Part shown: piece after piece, positions 24,071 through 36,371 of the stretch
Numbering within the stretch: the first letter of the stretch is position 1
How the letters are laid out: each line of letters starts with the position of its first letter
Program-made: the position numbers and the translations under genes
Source: Ceratothoa steindachneri
Lineage: Eukaryota > Arthropoda > Malacostraca > Isopoda > Cymothoidae
NCBI GenBank assembly: GCA_963969495.1
Contig: OZ018321.1
Location: 70,560,286 to 70,624,285, forward strand
Length of the DNA stretch: 64,000 nt
Reading direction: 5' to 3'
The notes under the pieces: generated by a model
The model's input: the letters and a program-made list of their open reading frames with translations, nothing else
What the model was told of the DNA's origin: nothing
Database searches by the model: none

Positions 24071-24539
24071 GTAGAGTTTTACACATCCGCAGCAGATCGT
24101 GGATTGAGGAAGATGGAGTAGAATCTACCACACAGATATCCACCTGCCGTCCGTAGCCTTCGGCACGGCTCCATTGAGAGTATACTTGTCGGTGCAAGGG
24201 CAATGCTACGCACTCTGCCCACTACAAAGTGAATTATGTGCTTATACCCACAAAACAGGAACTTTCTTTATTCTACAACGTCTCTAGCTACATGCTTGTT
24301 GATCTCGACTGTTCCTATGCTGCCTAGACCGACAGTCATACCGGAATCTTTTTGGCTTTTGTGCAAGGAAACTCCTTCGAAAGCTCGGTTCAGCTATCGT
24401 ACGGGGTGGAGCCTGGATGCCACCCTGTATTATATCACACTTTGCTATTTGTTGCAACGTCTCTACTATTAAAACTTCCACACAATAGGAGTATGGCCTT
24501 CCAACATTTTGAAGCATACTTTGTGTCACCCTGAACCCT

Positions 24540-24860
24540 CGCTATTGTACACAGATGTCTGCAAATCCCAGGATAACGTCAGCTTCCACGCCGTATCCCA
24601 TCGTTAAGGTCAGAGGGGCTCTACCAAGCGGTGTTTCTGTAATCACGGCCAAGCTGGTCTCAATATACCTCTCTGTATTAAGAAAACGCTTAGTACCAAG
24701 TTGGAGACTAGATTGTGATCCTAAGCGACTCACAAGGGTCCATTCTTCGCTTCCGGCATTGGAATCTTCATACCCTATAATTTTCGCTTTCTGCGACGCC
24801 ACAGTTGCTGCGAGCCGGACATCTTGAGATTATTTTCTGCTAAGTTCCTAGACTTTTGAA
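24540..24860 (+). pseudogene. LINE B RNase H relic
   Basis: YTDVCKSQDNVSFHAVSH and SVFIMTAKLVSIY-like patches match A's YTDSSKSQEGKGFHAV and VFTAELVAIHHSV. LPALESSYPIIFAFCDATV follows A's LGALESPHALVCDISDATV. The catalytic Glu is changed (AKL for AEL), so the enzyme is inactive even apart from frame breaks. Confidence 0.6.
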
Positions 24861-24964
24861 AATCGCGAGGAATTAGACTCTGTGAGGATTGGACGTCAAG
24901 ACTAGCGTTTTGCTCTCCCTCACACCGACTATACGCAAATAATCAAGGCATCCCAGCCGGCTAG

Positions 24965-27215
24965 TGCTGCCAATGAGTTTTTTATGTTTCACCCAGGACC
25001 GGAATAAAAACCTCTCAAATTTAACTAAAATCTTCAAGATTATAACAAAAATAACATTTAGTGAAATAAAGTAAATTATAACCGAATTTACTTAGTAATC
25101 GTAAATCCAAATGTAATTTCTCCTTCTTCTGCCTCTAAAGTTATTTTTATATTACTTTATTGTAGCTAGCATGTAATACAACATTGCAAGGTGAAAGAGG
25201 AGTGGCAATGAAGTTTCACATATCAATCATATGAAGGCTTCAAATGGGCGCGCACATAATTATGCATATACTAGTAATATAAAAATTTATTAAAAAAAAT
25301 TCAGTTATATAATAACATGTAACTTTTGGTCATGTTAACAATAATATATAATAAGGGGTATAGACAAAATAAGTTGGAGAATCTCTCACACGCATATACC
25401 CTTACACGCGCAGAATAGCGCTCCTCGCAATATCTCTCTAGACATTTTGTTTCGTGCTACATCAAGGTTCTGGGAGGAGTCCAAAGCATCTGTTAACATT
25501 TTTTCCAAAACGCACCAAATTGGCAAACGGGAAGACTCAGATTTTGTTTATTCTCACAGGCCAGTGAAACACGAAATATTATTCGCGAAATTTGAGATAA
25601 AGATTGTTTGGCGGAAGCTTGACTTCCTGCTTACCTTCTCTCTATCCCCGTGTACAGACGAACGAATAAACATTGAGTCGAGTAAGCTTCACCCAAAGCG
25701 CCTCATTGGCTAACAATTGGCCACGCCCACATTTTTCGACACATTACATAACAACTTAAATACACTCCAAAGATCAGTCGGACAGGGTAAAAATCAGAAA
25801 GAATAGTAGGACAGTAGTCAGTTTCAAGGAAACGTAGTTCAAAGTAGAACCAAACATTAGTTAGCCTACTTCAAATATCCGATATACGTTTAATGGAATT
25901 CATTGCGCCTAGGCCTACCGAGTTCTCTACCTAATAAAGAGTCCTTAAATCTATCCTCCAAGATTTTCTTTTCCTACGGGTAATCAACCGGTCCTCTTAC
26001 TCAGCCTGCAGCGCGAAAATCACCGATAGGAAGATCTTTCTCAAATTGGAGTCAGCCCAAGGTCATTGTCCGGTAACACAGTACCCCCAAAGCGATATTT
26101 CGAAGTTAAGCAACATTAGGCCATGTCAGCATTAAGAGGGAAGACGGCAAAGTTGACCACAACCAGTGAATATTTAACCAACAGTTTTCTGGCTCCTATA
26201 AGCACCTGTTTCCTTTTCTATATTACTAATTTATTCTTTGATCGGCTCCCAATTAGTACAGTCTGAAATGATTTTGTAATTGATTGTTTTGCAAAAATTC
26301 TACCAGCTACTTTTTGTGCTTTTAGTAAATATGTTTTCCTACTTTTGATGTTATTTGCTTGCAAAAATATGCGTTCAAAACATGCTGAAGAATGTCGCAC
26401 ACACGATAGCTTTGTCAATGAATCAGAATTTAGCGCAAATTTTGAATTGCCAATACCATATTTAATAGAACGTAAATCATACCATATTGTGGTATGTTGT
26501 CACTTGAGATAGGAAGCTATTTAGCTGTGAGCAGATAGCTTCTTCACTGATCGTGAATTTCATTCCCTTGAGCAGGCGGTACTAAATTAGGGGAATTGCT
26601 TGAAATCCTAGTTAATGATGATAACGAAAGACTTATGTTTCAGCAATGGTTGGATCAAGAGCATTTATCTTGACAATCACATTATCTTAATTCAGTGGAA
26701 ACCTCTTCCATATTTTAACGCATAAATTTCCAGCACTCATTTTTGGAATATCTTTAAATTATTATGTACTGGCTAATGGTCTATTAATCAGTTATGCCAT
26801 TGCTAGTCCTCCCAGGTAAATATTATCATGATTTTTGTGATTGCATACATTACTTGGATCAATATCTAAAAGTTTGACACGTTGCCATTTCTCATTCATC
26901 TACGAAACAACTTAGAATATTTTTATATACAGATTACACGGGTTCAATACTCGTTCCGACTGCGTGCATTTCCTGAACGCGTTGCTCGTTAAGAACGTTG
27001 TGACAGTTCAGCATCAGATATTTTATATTTAAATGAGTTTACATATTCATTTTAAAATTGTTTCTCTTAAAAATAATGCAATTTACGCGTTATATTCATC
27101 TTATTTCATCATATCCCCAGATAATTGACAATTATTTACAAAATCCCCTTTTCCCCAGACTAGCCATATTTCTCTCTGATCTAGGGAGGATTCCCACAGG
27201 TTTGGTTACCTTTCT
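24965..27215. other. 2.25 kb block splitting the 3' end of LINE B
   Basis: Sequence absent from copy A at the equivalent point (A about 12,712). It is AT-rich at both ends and more GC-rich between about 25,440 and 26,160. It contains an 88-codon open frame (25,447-25,713) without recognised homology, and a CCAAT-like/GC-box-like cluster near 25,700-25,740. It also contains the 5S rRNA-like segment at 26,081-26,160. Flanks share a CCCAGC-type hexamer, but no clean target duplication or terminal repeat is visible. Confidence 0.55.
26081..26160 (+). ncRNA. 5S rRNA-like segment (degenerate)
   Basis: About 75 bp match the middle and 3' half of arthropod 5S rRNA. CGAAGTTAAGCAACATTAGG corresponds to the A-box/intermediate-element region. 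GGCCATGTCAGCATTAAGAG, then GGAAGACGGC, correspond to the C-box region (GGCCTGGTCAGTACTTGGATGGGTGACCGC in many species, quoted in part from general knowledge). The first about 40 bases are not recognisable. Either a 5S pseudogene or the head of a 5S-derived SINE (SINE3 type). It lies inside the block inserted in LINE B. Confidence 0.55.
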
Positions 27216-27780
27216 CCCAGCTGCCTGGCAAAGAAGATAGGAGACGGCTGAAGGGAATTTAAAGTTGCGTGCTAATGCGCCACGACTGTTCCTATGGACC
27301 TACCCGACAATGTTAGACGGGTTTAGGTCGCTTTCTGTCGCCATTCTATTTGTCACATTCGCAGGACGTACCGCCATTTGATGGAGTGCTCTCCTACAAC
27401 TACTGTGAATTGTGCATTATCCTCCAGACTGTTCTGTATATTCTTGTTGAATGTCCCTGTCTGGGTGATCTTCGCGCAAGGTACCTCTCTCTGTGCCAGG
27501 ACGAGTAAGATCGCAAACGCCTGTTCTTTGCACTCAGTACTAGTTCGTGTAAACAAACCTTTGTAGTATAGGGCTTTTTGGACGAAGCTGCCCTCTATTT
27601 GATTTGACCCTTATTAGCGTTGGTCTCATGATCCAGCACCTGGATGAACATGCTTCCTTTTTCTTTTCTTTCCTTTGTTTTCTGTTTTTTGTGTGCTTTT
27701 GTTTTCATTGTTTTGGGGGGATAATTTTGTTTAGACCTATTTTCTAATTTTAATTTCAGCATACTCTAGCATTAGGCTTG
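27215..27780 (+). pseudogene. Displaced 3' end of LINE B (terminal knuckle and 3' UTR)
   Basis: Resumes LINE B after the 2.25 kb block. It begins with CTGCCTGGCAAAGAAGATAG, equivalent to A's sequence near 12,718-12,740. It continues through the terminal CELCIILQTVLYILVECP knuckle and LGDLRARYLSLCQDE, then the T-rich 3' UTR. The end near 27,780 is approximate. Confidence 0.6.
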
Positions 27781-28139
27781 AGATTGACTACAACGAATTA
27801 TGGCCTTTTAGTTATTCCCCAGATAGGCACTATGAAAAATCTATCTATCACATTGTACTCAGGTTATTCATATGGACAGTGATAAATCAAAGCACTAGTT
27901 GCTAATATCTGAAAATTCATCCTCTTCTTTCTTCGTAATCTTATGTAGTTGCTATCTGCTTCCAATTTGATCCCAATAATTTCAAGATTGTCAGTCATGG
28001 TTTTATTACCTTCTGCCATGTTCTCAGTAACACTTCTTGCTGAATTATTTGATACCATCCTTCGGCTCACTCAGCTTTTTATAACTTTTCCACCTCTGTT
28101 ATTCTGCTTTCTCTCTCGCACCCACATAATCTATGATGT

Positions 28140-28740
28140 CCCCTAGCATCCAAGTCATCTCCCCGCAGGAGGGTATCCGATGTTACCTTCACTGGTTTGA
28201 CTTGAACTCTTTAAGAGAGATATGGGAAGTTGTAGTGCTTCCTGGTCTTTTCCTCTCATCCTTAATTTTTTCTACGACTCTCTCCTCAACCTTGTATCTA
28301 GGCTTAAAGACCTGACCAGCTATATTAGAAGATAAGCTCTGGGAAATCTGTGCGCACTGCTCGTTAATGCCAGCAGGTCGCAAGAGACCAGGTCTTGAGG
28401 GTTTGGGGTGTTGGGGTGAGCTTAATGGGAAGACCGGTTTTACCTCAATAACAATTTGCTTATCACCTTGACGGCCGCTCCGCTGTATATAAAACTACTG
28501 CATATAACAGACGGGCTTTACGACCTTTTTTACTACTAAGCGAACGAAAAATTAACATCAAGTCCAGGTCCAGGCTGTCCTGTTGATGAATACTATGATG
28601 CCTGCTTCTTTGGCTACTCAGGTGAGAGATGCTGCCTTTGGTTTACTGGTCAACTGATGGTCGGTATGCGTCGGCTGCTCAGGCGTAAACACCATTTTTT
28701 AACTCGATCTAGGGTAGAGAATTGATAAATCCCAAAAAGC
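28140..28740. repeat. Unclassified dispersed repeat, copy 2
   Basis: Partner of 18,300-18,850 (same blocks, same order). It also includes a translated VRDAAFGLLVN-like patch near 28,620 comparable to LRAATFGEGHV near 18,755. It directly precedes LINE copy C. Not recognised beyond this pair. Confidence 0.4.
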
Positions 28741-28859
28741 CGATATTGGATAGACGGTGACGGACGGAGGTTTGATGTAGTTCTACATCTTTTAATTTTA
28801 CTGTTCAAAAGTTTAAGGATCTCGGTTGTTGGTAAATTTGCTATAATATTGGATTAGGT

Positions 28860-30475
28860 ATCAAATTTTAAACTCCGTTAGACCTTTCCCCAAGGGAAGT
28901 TCTCCCAGATCAACCACTCGTCTTTCGTAAGGAGTTTTCCCTTTTATCTCATTTGTAGCCGCCTTTTGGCATTTCCAACTCTGAGGAAGAGATGCCTTTC
29001 TCACCTTTGTGCATATTAAGGGGTTCATACACCCTTATTCAATTGTAGATGGAGTTTGTACCTCTCCTACATCTACGAACTAGGCGGCCTTTCCCTAATT
29101 CCATCGTCTAGAATCGCACTCGACAGACACATTTTCAGTTCCAGCTGCATGCTAGGAATACATCAGAAAGATAACACTACCCCGGTTGGTTTCAATTTAA
29201 GTTGGTGGTGAAAATAGTGAAATTCGAGTAGCCATTTCCTGAACAACGGAGGCCACCTGTCTTTATCTCATTGCAGCTATCCCCAATATCCTCTGCTCCG
29301 AAGGAAAATTTCTATCTTCGAGGCTTTCCTTCGTAGAGAGCAGTACGCCATCAAGTTGTTTTTGATTTCGAGAAGGCCTATGATACCGCATCGTGATATA
29401 AATTAATGGTGATCCCCCGCACGATCGGGGTAATGGCATGGCTCGTAATTTTGGTATCTGAAGTTGGTCCATTTTGTGTACGGGTGAGGTTAGATTTATC
29501 CGTTCTAACCAGACGGGAAGAGGGCATCCCACAGGGAAGTTTCTCTTAAGCATCAACGGCACCACATCAATGCTGCCGTAAGTTGCTATTGCTATGCTCA
29601 ACGTAGAGGACCTTTCGATCTTTCTTGATACATCACAGATGACAACTCAGTGGGCTTGAATCAAACATGCAGTGAAACGCATCTCACAGTAAGTTAAAAC
29701 GCACAGCTTTGTTTTTTTCCTTGGCCAAGACATAAGCATTGCAATTCTGCCATCATCTATGCGTTCACGCCAATAAGGACTTTTCCGAAACAGGGTTTAC
29801 AGTACATATGCGCTTGCACGGGCGTACCCGGCGTCTCCCTCACTTGGTAAGCCAAACATACCCAAAACCGTTTGGGTTTATGGCTAAGAGACTCTTTCGA
29901 GAATTAGATGTATGTAGCTCACGGGCCAGTGCACCTCTATTCTTTCAAGGGCGTCATCCTGCTACGTAGTACCATTGTCTGTTTACCGCCACGCATCTGA
30001 TCCCAAAGCTTCTGCAGCACAAGATTATTGCCTTCAAAGTTTATGGAGGCAAGTCCTGTCACGCTGGATCCATGACACCGTGCTCGGTGGCTCGAAAATT
30101 CAGGTTTAACTTCTACGCCGTATCCAATCTATTTTATGTCAACGGTGATTTTCTGACCTCTGCGTCTGTCTTTTCGGCCGAGTTGGTTGCAATTGACCAC
30201 TCAGTACGGAAGACGTGTCGTGGCAGGTTCGAAAACCTAGTTTGTGATCAATATATACCCCCAAATTGCCCTGTCTGCCCTTAGAGAATCAGAATTTCCA
30301 AGCATGGTAGACCTTCGCGCACGTCACTTGTCCCCTTACCGGGAACAGTGGGGTTGCTACCGCTTGCTCTTTGTCTTCGAGAAAGGTTTGTACAATTCGG
30401 ATACTAGGCACTTTGACTTTTGGGGTAAGGCTGACCCATCTCTATTTCATTTGACGTGTCTATGTTAGGTACGTG
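28860..30475 (+). mobile_element. LINE copy C, internally deleted
   Basis: Third plus-strand copy. It starts at the linker before the reverse transcriptase (GKFSQINHSSF, compare A's GKFSQEAPLVI). It contains the first palm motif as VVFDFEKAYDTAS (about 29,352-29,392). A VRVRLDLSVLTRREEGIPQG block near 29,475-29,540 is the GVPQG motif. Then come fragments of thumb and connection (KPFGFMAKRLFRELD), and RNase H VFSAELVAIDHSVR near 30,170. A tail reading LVDLRARHLSPYREQWGCYR follows. The active-site YxDD region and much of the connection are missing, so the copy is shorter than A over the same interval. Confidence 0.65.
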
Positions 30476-32170
30476 CACACGCACCATGGGAAGTTGACCC
30501 TCCTTCCGATGTTTAAGCGTGCTATCTTCACTTTCCTTTGGTTCTTTATTGTTTTTTTTTGTTTTTGGTTTATTAACGTACCCTCGGACTAGTATGGATT
30601 TATTGCGACGACTTAGGCCTTTGGTGCCGCTCGTCAGAAGACGCATTAAAGTAAATAAAGAAAGCCAATTTAGTTCAAAATTCCCTTCAAAGTCCTTCTT
30701 TTAAGAAAGGTAGCATCTTTATTCACGTTTTTCTTACTATACTTGAATCTTCCCCTTAAAGCAAATTTGAATCCCTTTTTTTTATAGCTATTCTTAGATA
30801 CTGAAATGTAATCTCTAATGCTATGCGTCCCTTCTATTCCCTTGGAACCTTTTACTTTGCCAAAAAGACCCACCTTAAGGTGCGTCTTGTTTGCTAGTTA
30901 TATGCTCTATGAAGATCAATGGCTCTGAAGAAAGCAATGCAAATATTACAACTATTTTTATTAATAATTTCTGTGCAATGCGAGACTCGTCCCATGTGGC
31001 AATTAGGACGTAAACTACAGGTTTAATAGGATTTGCTTCAAAAAGTTGATATATTATATTCGTCGCTGGAGAAAAATAAATCATATATCCTCTTTCCTGT
31101 CATTTCTAAAATAGGAACCTTAATGGCTTTACATGCATTTTGGCACCATAAATAAATTATTTGCATCCACTTTTATGGGGATGGGGGAGTGAAGTTTCGA
31201 TAGGCCTATAACCAAATTCGTAGTAGCAATTGACACTTTGATCTTTAATTGCAGTCTATGGCAAGAAACTACATAATTTGCATCATCATGAGGATAAAAA
31301 TTACAGCCAGAACTATAATAACTATGATCTCAATCACTTTAACCTCTATCTAGCTCCTTAACGCCCACCCTATAAATAACTATGGAAAAGTAAAGAAAGG
31401 GAATTGTATAATTTATCGATATATGTCCGTTTTTTGATTCTTATTTCATATATCCATGCGTTTTCGAAAATTCTCAAATTAATTAATAAGTACAATTTTA
31501 AATTTAAATATGTGATAATTTCTAAAACCAGTCGTTTAACGCGGTCTCAGATAGGGAAGACCAAACTTGGTGTTTTTTTAAAATTTTATTTTAGAAATAA
31601 TAAATGGAGAGCCTAGGTCCAAGATTTACGTTAATTTTCTGGATAAATTCAATGCAACACTTTCAATTCTGGAAACAGAATTCCTGTAGTGCATCATAAT
31701 TTTAGTATTATTTCCATTAATCACATGAAAAGAGAGGAGAATTACATCATAATTCTTTTAAACTTACCGATGCATGATAGATTGTAGTTGCTTTATTCAA
31801 CTATCCTAAATGGATCTTAGGAATTATTTATGGTTTGGAGGAGCCATTTTTGGCAAGCAGCCGATCAAAGCAGATATATGTTTTAAAATAAGAAGGCTCT
31901 GGAGTATAGCAAATCATTTATAGAACTTAAATTACTATTTTATTTTAAGAAAGGTTTAATGAGAGTTTAACACACACAAATATTTCATACTACTTTTAAC
32001 AAATCTTTGAAAAAAGTAATGGATAATGTAATTTAACAACAATATTATATATAATCTTTTTTGCTTTAAACAAATTCCGCTTATGCAATCCATAGAGCAA
32101 TTAAAATTATAAAAAACTTTGTTTTATTATTAGTATGGAGCCTGTATTATAAGATCAAAATTTTATATAT
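30476..32170. other. AT-rich spacer with likely LINE C 3' UTR at its start
   Basis: The first about 200 bp may be LINE C 3' UTR. The rest is AT-rich with short chance frames. No recognised gene. Confidence 0.45.
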
Positions 32171-32996
32171 AAAAATGGCCAGCAAGTTCTGACTCACTTA
32201 GGAAGAGGAAAGAAAACAACAAAATCTTAGGGAGCACACCAACATTAGGTTAAAATAGCCTTACTCATTCGATTACATTAGGTTAGGTTAACCTTACTCA
32301 GTCGAATAGGAGACTCCGTAGGCTGATATTGTTTCCTGCTCCTGCGCAGTATATTTCTCTTTGTGTAAACCAAAAGTAACAGAAATTAGTTTGAACGACC
32401 GAGATAGGTGAACAACCGAAATTCGTTAGACAAAGAAATCGCTTTGAAGAGAATGTCTCGATCTTTATCAGGGGAATTTTCAATGTGTAGTGTACTTCGA
32501 GCTTGTTTCACACGGTTGCGCCATTAACGTTAAACTGTATTGCCAGCAGCTAGACCGTGTGTATGACAAACTAAAGAAGGTATATCCTACTTTGGTCAAT
32601 CGAGGTCTGGCTTTGTTTCAGCAAGAAAATGCGAAGCTCGTACTTCCAGAGTGATTAACGAGAACTTCAAACAAATTGACGGTGTTAATATTCTTGCACA
32701 TTCACCATTCATTCCCGATGCTGATCTGAGTGATTATGCGTTATTCCGCTTAATGGCACACTTCCTCTGAGAACAGCGATTCAACACTTTTGATAGAGAG
32801 AATCAAGCTTGTTTACATATTTTGGATTCAAAGCAAGCTGACTGGTATCTGGGACAGAGTCGGATGCTTACTCATTGCTATAAGAAGATTGTAGAGAATG
32901 ATAGACGTTATTTTACGAAAAAATGTTGGTGTTACTCCATAGAATTTTGTTGTTTTCTTTCCACTTCCTAAGTGAGTCAGGACTTTCAGGCCAACT
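32171..32996 (+). mobile_element. mariner element with both terminal inverted repeats
   Basis: Inverted repeats of roughly 50 bp face each other. The left one reads CTGACTCACTTAGGAAGAGG then AAAGAAAACAACAAAAT. The reverse complement of 32,941-32,984 gives CTGACTCACTTAGGAAGTGG then AAAGAAAACAACAAAAT. The match extends outward through a GGCC block to TA-rich flanks, consistent with a TA target duplication. Length (about 825 bp) is short of an autonomous mariner (about 1.3 kb), so the copy is internally deleted. Confidence 0.75.
32540..32935 (+). pseudogene. mariner transposase C-terminal half
   Basis: Translated pieces cover the second half of a mariner transposase. YCQQLDRVYDKLKKVYPTLV is followed by LALFQQENAK, matching the FQQDNA motif with the second catalytic Asp changed to Glu. 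Next comes HSPFIPDADLSDYALFRLMA (usually HPPYSPDLAPSDYHLF, with the third catalytic Asp). The end reads WYLGQSRMLTHCYKKIVEND. One TGA and one frame change are visible; the N-terminal DNA-binding half is absent. It lies between the inverted repeats at 32,171 and 32,996. Confidence 0.7.
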
Positions 32997-33559
32997 ATAA
33001 AACCAGACAAGTTCATACTACTCTAGGCGAGAGTAACGAAAGAGTTCTTGGGAATCTTGTTATTATATATTTAAAAAAAAATTTGAGCGGATGAGGCCAT
33101 GCATGCAGAGTAACAGAGAGAAGATTACAGAAATTTGCAACATGACATTCGGGAGAAAATTGTCATCAAAGATACCGCCAAAATTCATAACAGTGTTTAT
33201 GGAAAGGTATAGTAGTTTTGCAGCAAGCAACCTCCGAGCGAGTAACAGTATTAAAATCTCTTTTGTTTTATGCTTGAGTTTCAGAAAGTTGTCTGAGGCC
33301 TATTCAGTAATAATGTCTTTAACGCATAAAAGATCTATAATCATTTAAAAAGGAGGCTAGACATAAGAATGCTAAGACTAAGCAGATAGGTTGGAAAATG
33401 GAACAGATGTAGCCCAGGAACGTAGGAAAGAGCAAAACTTACATACTCTTGTTTAAGTCATATCAACACCGATATGAAGAGAATAAATAAGAGAAGGCAG
33501 ACGAGATCAAAACAAGTAAAGGGCGGGTGTAAAGGCAAGCAGAAATTGAGGATGACAAG

Positions 33560-35240
33560 AAATTCCCCTCTGTATACAGCCTTCGAAAGAACAAATTATC
33601 GGTTGAAAAGCAAGGCAGCAGCCCTTCCAGGACCACAAGTACTGAACGTCACAGAACACAGGATGTCCATGGCTAGGGTACAAGAGAGCCTAAGGCGACG
33701 AATATGGGTCTCTCAGGCATCGGTCAAAAACAAAACAAAGGAAACAGTGTGAATCCACCACTTCCAAGAAAACTCAGATTAGACACAATTCCGTGTTGGG
33801 GTGGAGCCGTGGATGGGGGAGGACGTGCACCACCTTAGTCTTAGCCAAGAAACCCGAAGTCTATGTGCTTCGGCAAATCAAAAGATGCAGTTCACTGATT
33901 GTCGGGGTTGGCGCTCTAGAGATGGCAAGGACATATTCTGAGATAGCAAGGACATATTCTGGCATCACTATCAGTATCACGGTTGATACTAATGGAAAAA
34001 AGTACCATAGTCAGGAAACATCTCTCCGTGGCGCCCTCTTTCTCCTTTATTAGACCGGAGAGGGGTCTCCCCACCTGCATCCACTAGGAATTCTAAAATG
34101 AACATTTGAAAGCATCCCGTGGCTATCAACGTGTGAAGAGTGCCCATCATACAGTATCGTCATACGGTATCATAGGCTTGCCGCAAATTTGGAAACACTG
34201 TGGGGTAGTGTGTGTTACGAAAGTAGGCCTCGAAAAAAGCATTTTCAGTCGAAGCAGAGCATCCAGCGTGCAGTGAAACTTGCATAAGCCTCACTGGGCA
34301 GAAGAAAGTTAGCCTTTGCTCTCCAGGAAAATAGTTAATCAAATTATTACTAATTTCTTTATCAATTGTCGACTCATCAGGTTATAGAATTGGGCGGAAG
34401 CTAGCCATAGTAAAGTGATCTACTCCCAGAATGATAAATAAGAGCACATTAGCCATCCGCCAGTAACTATGGAGGATACCCTCTACCCAGATACTTTTGA
34501 AAAATCTACAAAAATACAATGCATCAGTTAACTAAGTGTCGAAGCATTGCATACGAGACATCGTCCAAGCCATGAGCAGTTTCAGCGCATGATGCGAGAG
34601 TGGAACGCAACTCACTCAACATAAACCTGTCTTAAAAGTTTCTCGGCATCTGGATGTAAGATCCATTCGGCGACCTTCAGCGACCTCACGTGTACATTTA
34701 ATAGGGCCAAATCAGCATATCTGCTAGGACATTTGGAGAAAGAGGACATGAAAGATTCCGAAACGGACACAGGGGCGTAGATAACGATCTCGTTCTAGAT
34801 GGCGGGGGAAGTTTCATTTGAGAACCAGCCCTGAATCGTTTAGACTTCCTCCCACACTTCTTCAAGAGATATCTTCTCGTAAAGTGAAGGCTCATATGCC
34901 CAACAGAAAGAGCGGTGGATGTGTTTCGAAACATACTGGAACATAGCTATAGGTTGACGAAACTCATCAGAGGGGAGAGAGAGTGCATGTAGCAATATCG
35001 ATTCTGGAGGGGGGCTGCCTGACACTGGGTTGACCAACATGGAATTTGACGGCGTTCAAAACGAACATAATCGTAGCTTGGTCCACGGTGATGAGGTTGC
35101 CGGCGAAGAACTCAACGGCCTCAACCACCGACATAAACAGGTTGACTGCGGGAGAGAAATATTTTATTTCATGAAATTCGGACCACCTCGCATCTCCAAT
35201 CACCACAGACGTGTTCTTTTTAGGTGAGAGCAATCTACTT
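33560..35240 (-). pseudogene. LINE D ORF2 fragment (linker, reverse transcriptase)
   Basis: Read on the minus strand. ARWSEFHEIKYFSPAVNLFM and VVEAVEFFAGNL match A's VRWTAFQEMTEFSISVEVFR and VDEAVEFFLATL. VWEEV, TIQGWFSN and VSVSESFMSSF match A's KRIQGKFSQ and SVAESFSNNF. A palm motif remnant, NLRQAYDTV, lies at 34,160-34,185. Thumb pieces ETHIRRLRLSCTLAMDILCS lie near 33,690-33,760. The YxDD site is replaced by a short tandem duplication near 33,915-33,960. Confidence 0.6.
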
Positions 35241-36371
35241 AATGACCGTTGAAAGGGAAAGTAGACCTACTCTAAAGGTCATTGACAACTTCCTACTAAA
35301 AATCAGGCTTCCTATCTGGAGAGAAGCTAGACATACCTGGGAGTTTGGGTAAACTCATATACATTTATGATACCCTTCTCCAGCTAATTGGTCAATGTCT
35401 CGGCAACCGTGATATGACGCAGCTAAAATCCCTTTTCGTCGAAGTCAGCTGACGATGGAATGTATGTATAAAAAACAGTATAGCTTTTTTCAGTGTGTAG
35501 CTGACCAAAATTGCCTGAAACGAGATATTTATAGCGAATAGAAAACGTAAACATCGTGCTACGTGTAAACTGTGCATCTTCCTGCCCGACTGCCATCATT
35601 TAGGGGTTTTCTGCAAACACCTTATACCCCTGGAGGGTAAGCACGGGAACCAAGCAAATCATGGTTTCAAGTATCATACAGCTAAAGGAGAAAGGGAGTC
35701 GTTGTGCATACGCAGATCGTCCAACTTGGTTATGAGGTCACGGCTATTCCTTTGTTTAGATGATATGCGGGGGCCCTCTTCGATGGCTGAGCACCAACGA
35801 GGGCTGGAGTCTCTCTTTTCAAGAGTCCCTCTTTACTGAGTCTACCAGTCTAGCCTTCACTGGGGACGTGGTAGTGGAATCTCTTTTGGTGCTGTTCTCT
35901 TTTCTGCCGACATCTTTAGGTCACCACGATGATGGCCTCATGACCACTTGCGGTGAGTTTGCCTTCTGAGAGTCTAATGACTCGGTAGAGGTGGACGAGC
36001 GTTTTGCCTTATATGGAACGGCGACTCGGTGGGAGAGGAGAGCCCTGCTTTTAGCCAAGGGAGAATTTTATCTTTGTGTGCAATCAGCTCTACCAGGAGA
36101 GCGCCCGAGGGATCACCAGAAGTGTTCCGAGAAGGCACAAAAGCGACTGTGAGTCAGGAAAAGATGGTGCTTTTATAACAATCAAGGCAAAATATTTTCC
36201 AAGTATCGATGTGTGTGACCTACCAAGCTTTTAGCCGCGGGGAAAGAAAGTTGGTCAACATCCTGAAAGGATCGGACCACTTTCTCAAAAAGATATGAGG
36301 TACATTGCTTCGAGGAAACAGGGTGTAGTTCGTCATAATTTAAACACTTGGCACTTTATAATAAGTATTTA

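Larger units (their letters stand above)
19080..27780 (+). mobile_element. LINE copy B with nested insertions
   Basis: Second plus-strand copy of the copy A family, more decayed. It follows A's order: ORF1 (19.1-21.26 kb), endonuclease (22.3-22.7), reverse transcriptase (22.9-24.1), RNase H (24.55-24.85), terminal knuckle and 3' UTR (27.2-27.8). It is interrupted twice: by a minus-strand Tc1/mariner relic (about 21,310-22,250) and by a 2.25 kb block (about 24,965-27,215). The join is clear because the sequence left of the second block matches A up to about 12,710 and the right part resumes at A about 12,715. Confidence 0.7.

Noticed and set aside
25690..25800. CCAAT/GC-box-like cluster as promoter of a histone or host gene
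   Set aside because: No histone or other coding sequence follows, and short motif matches are expected by chance.
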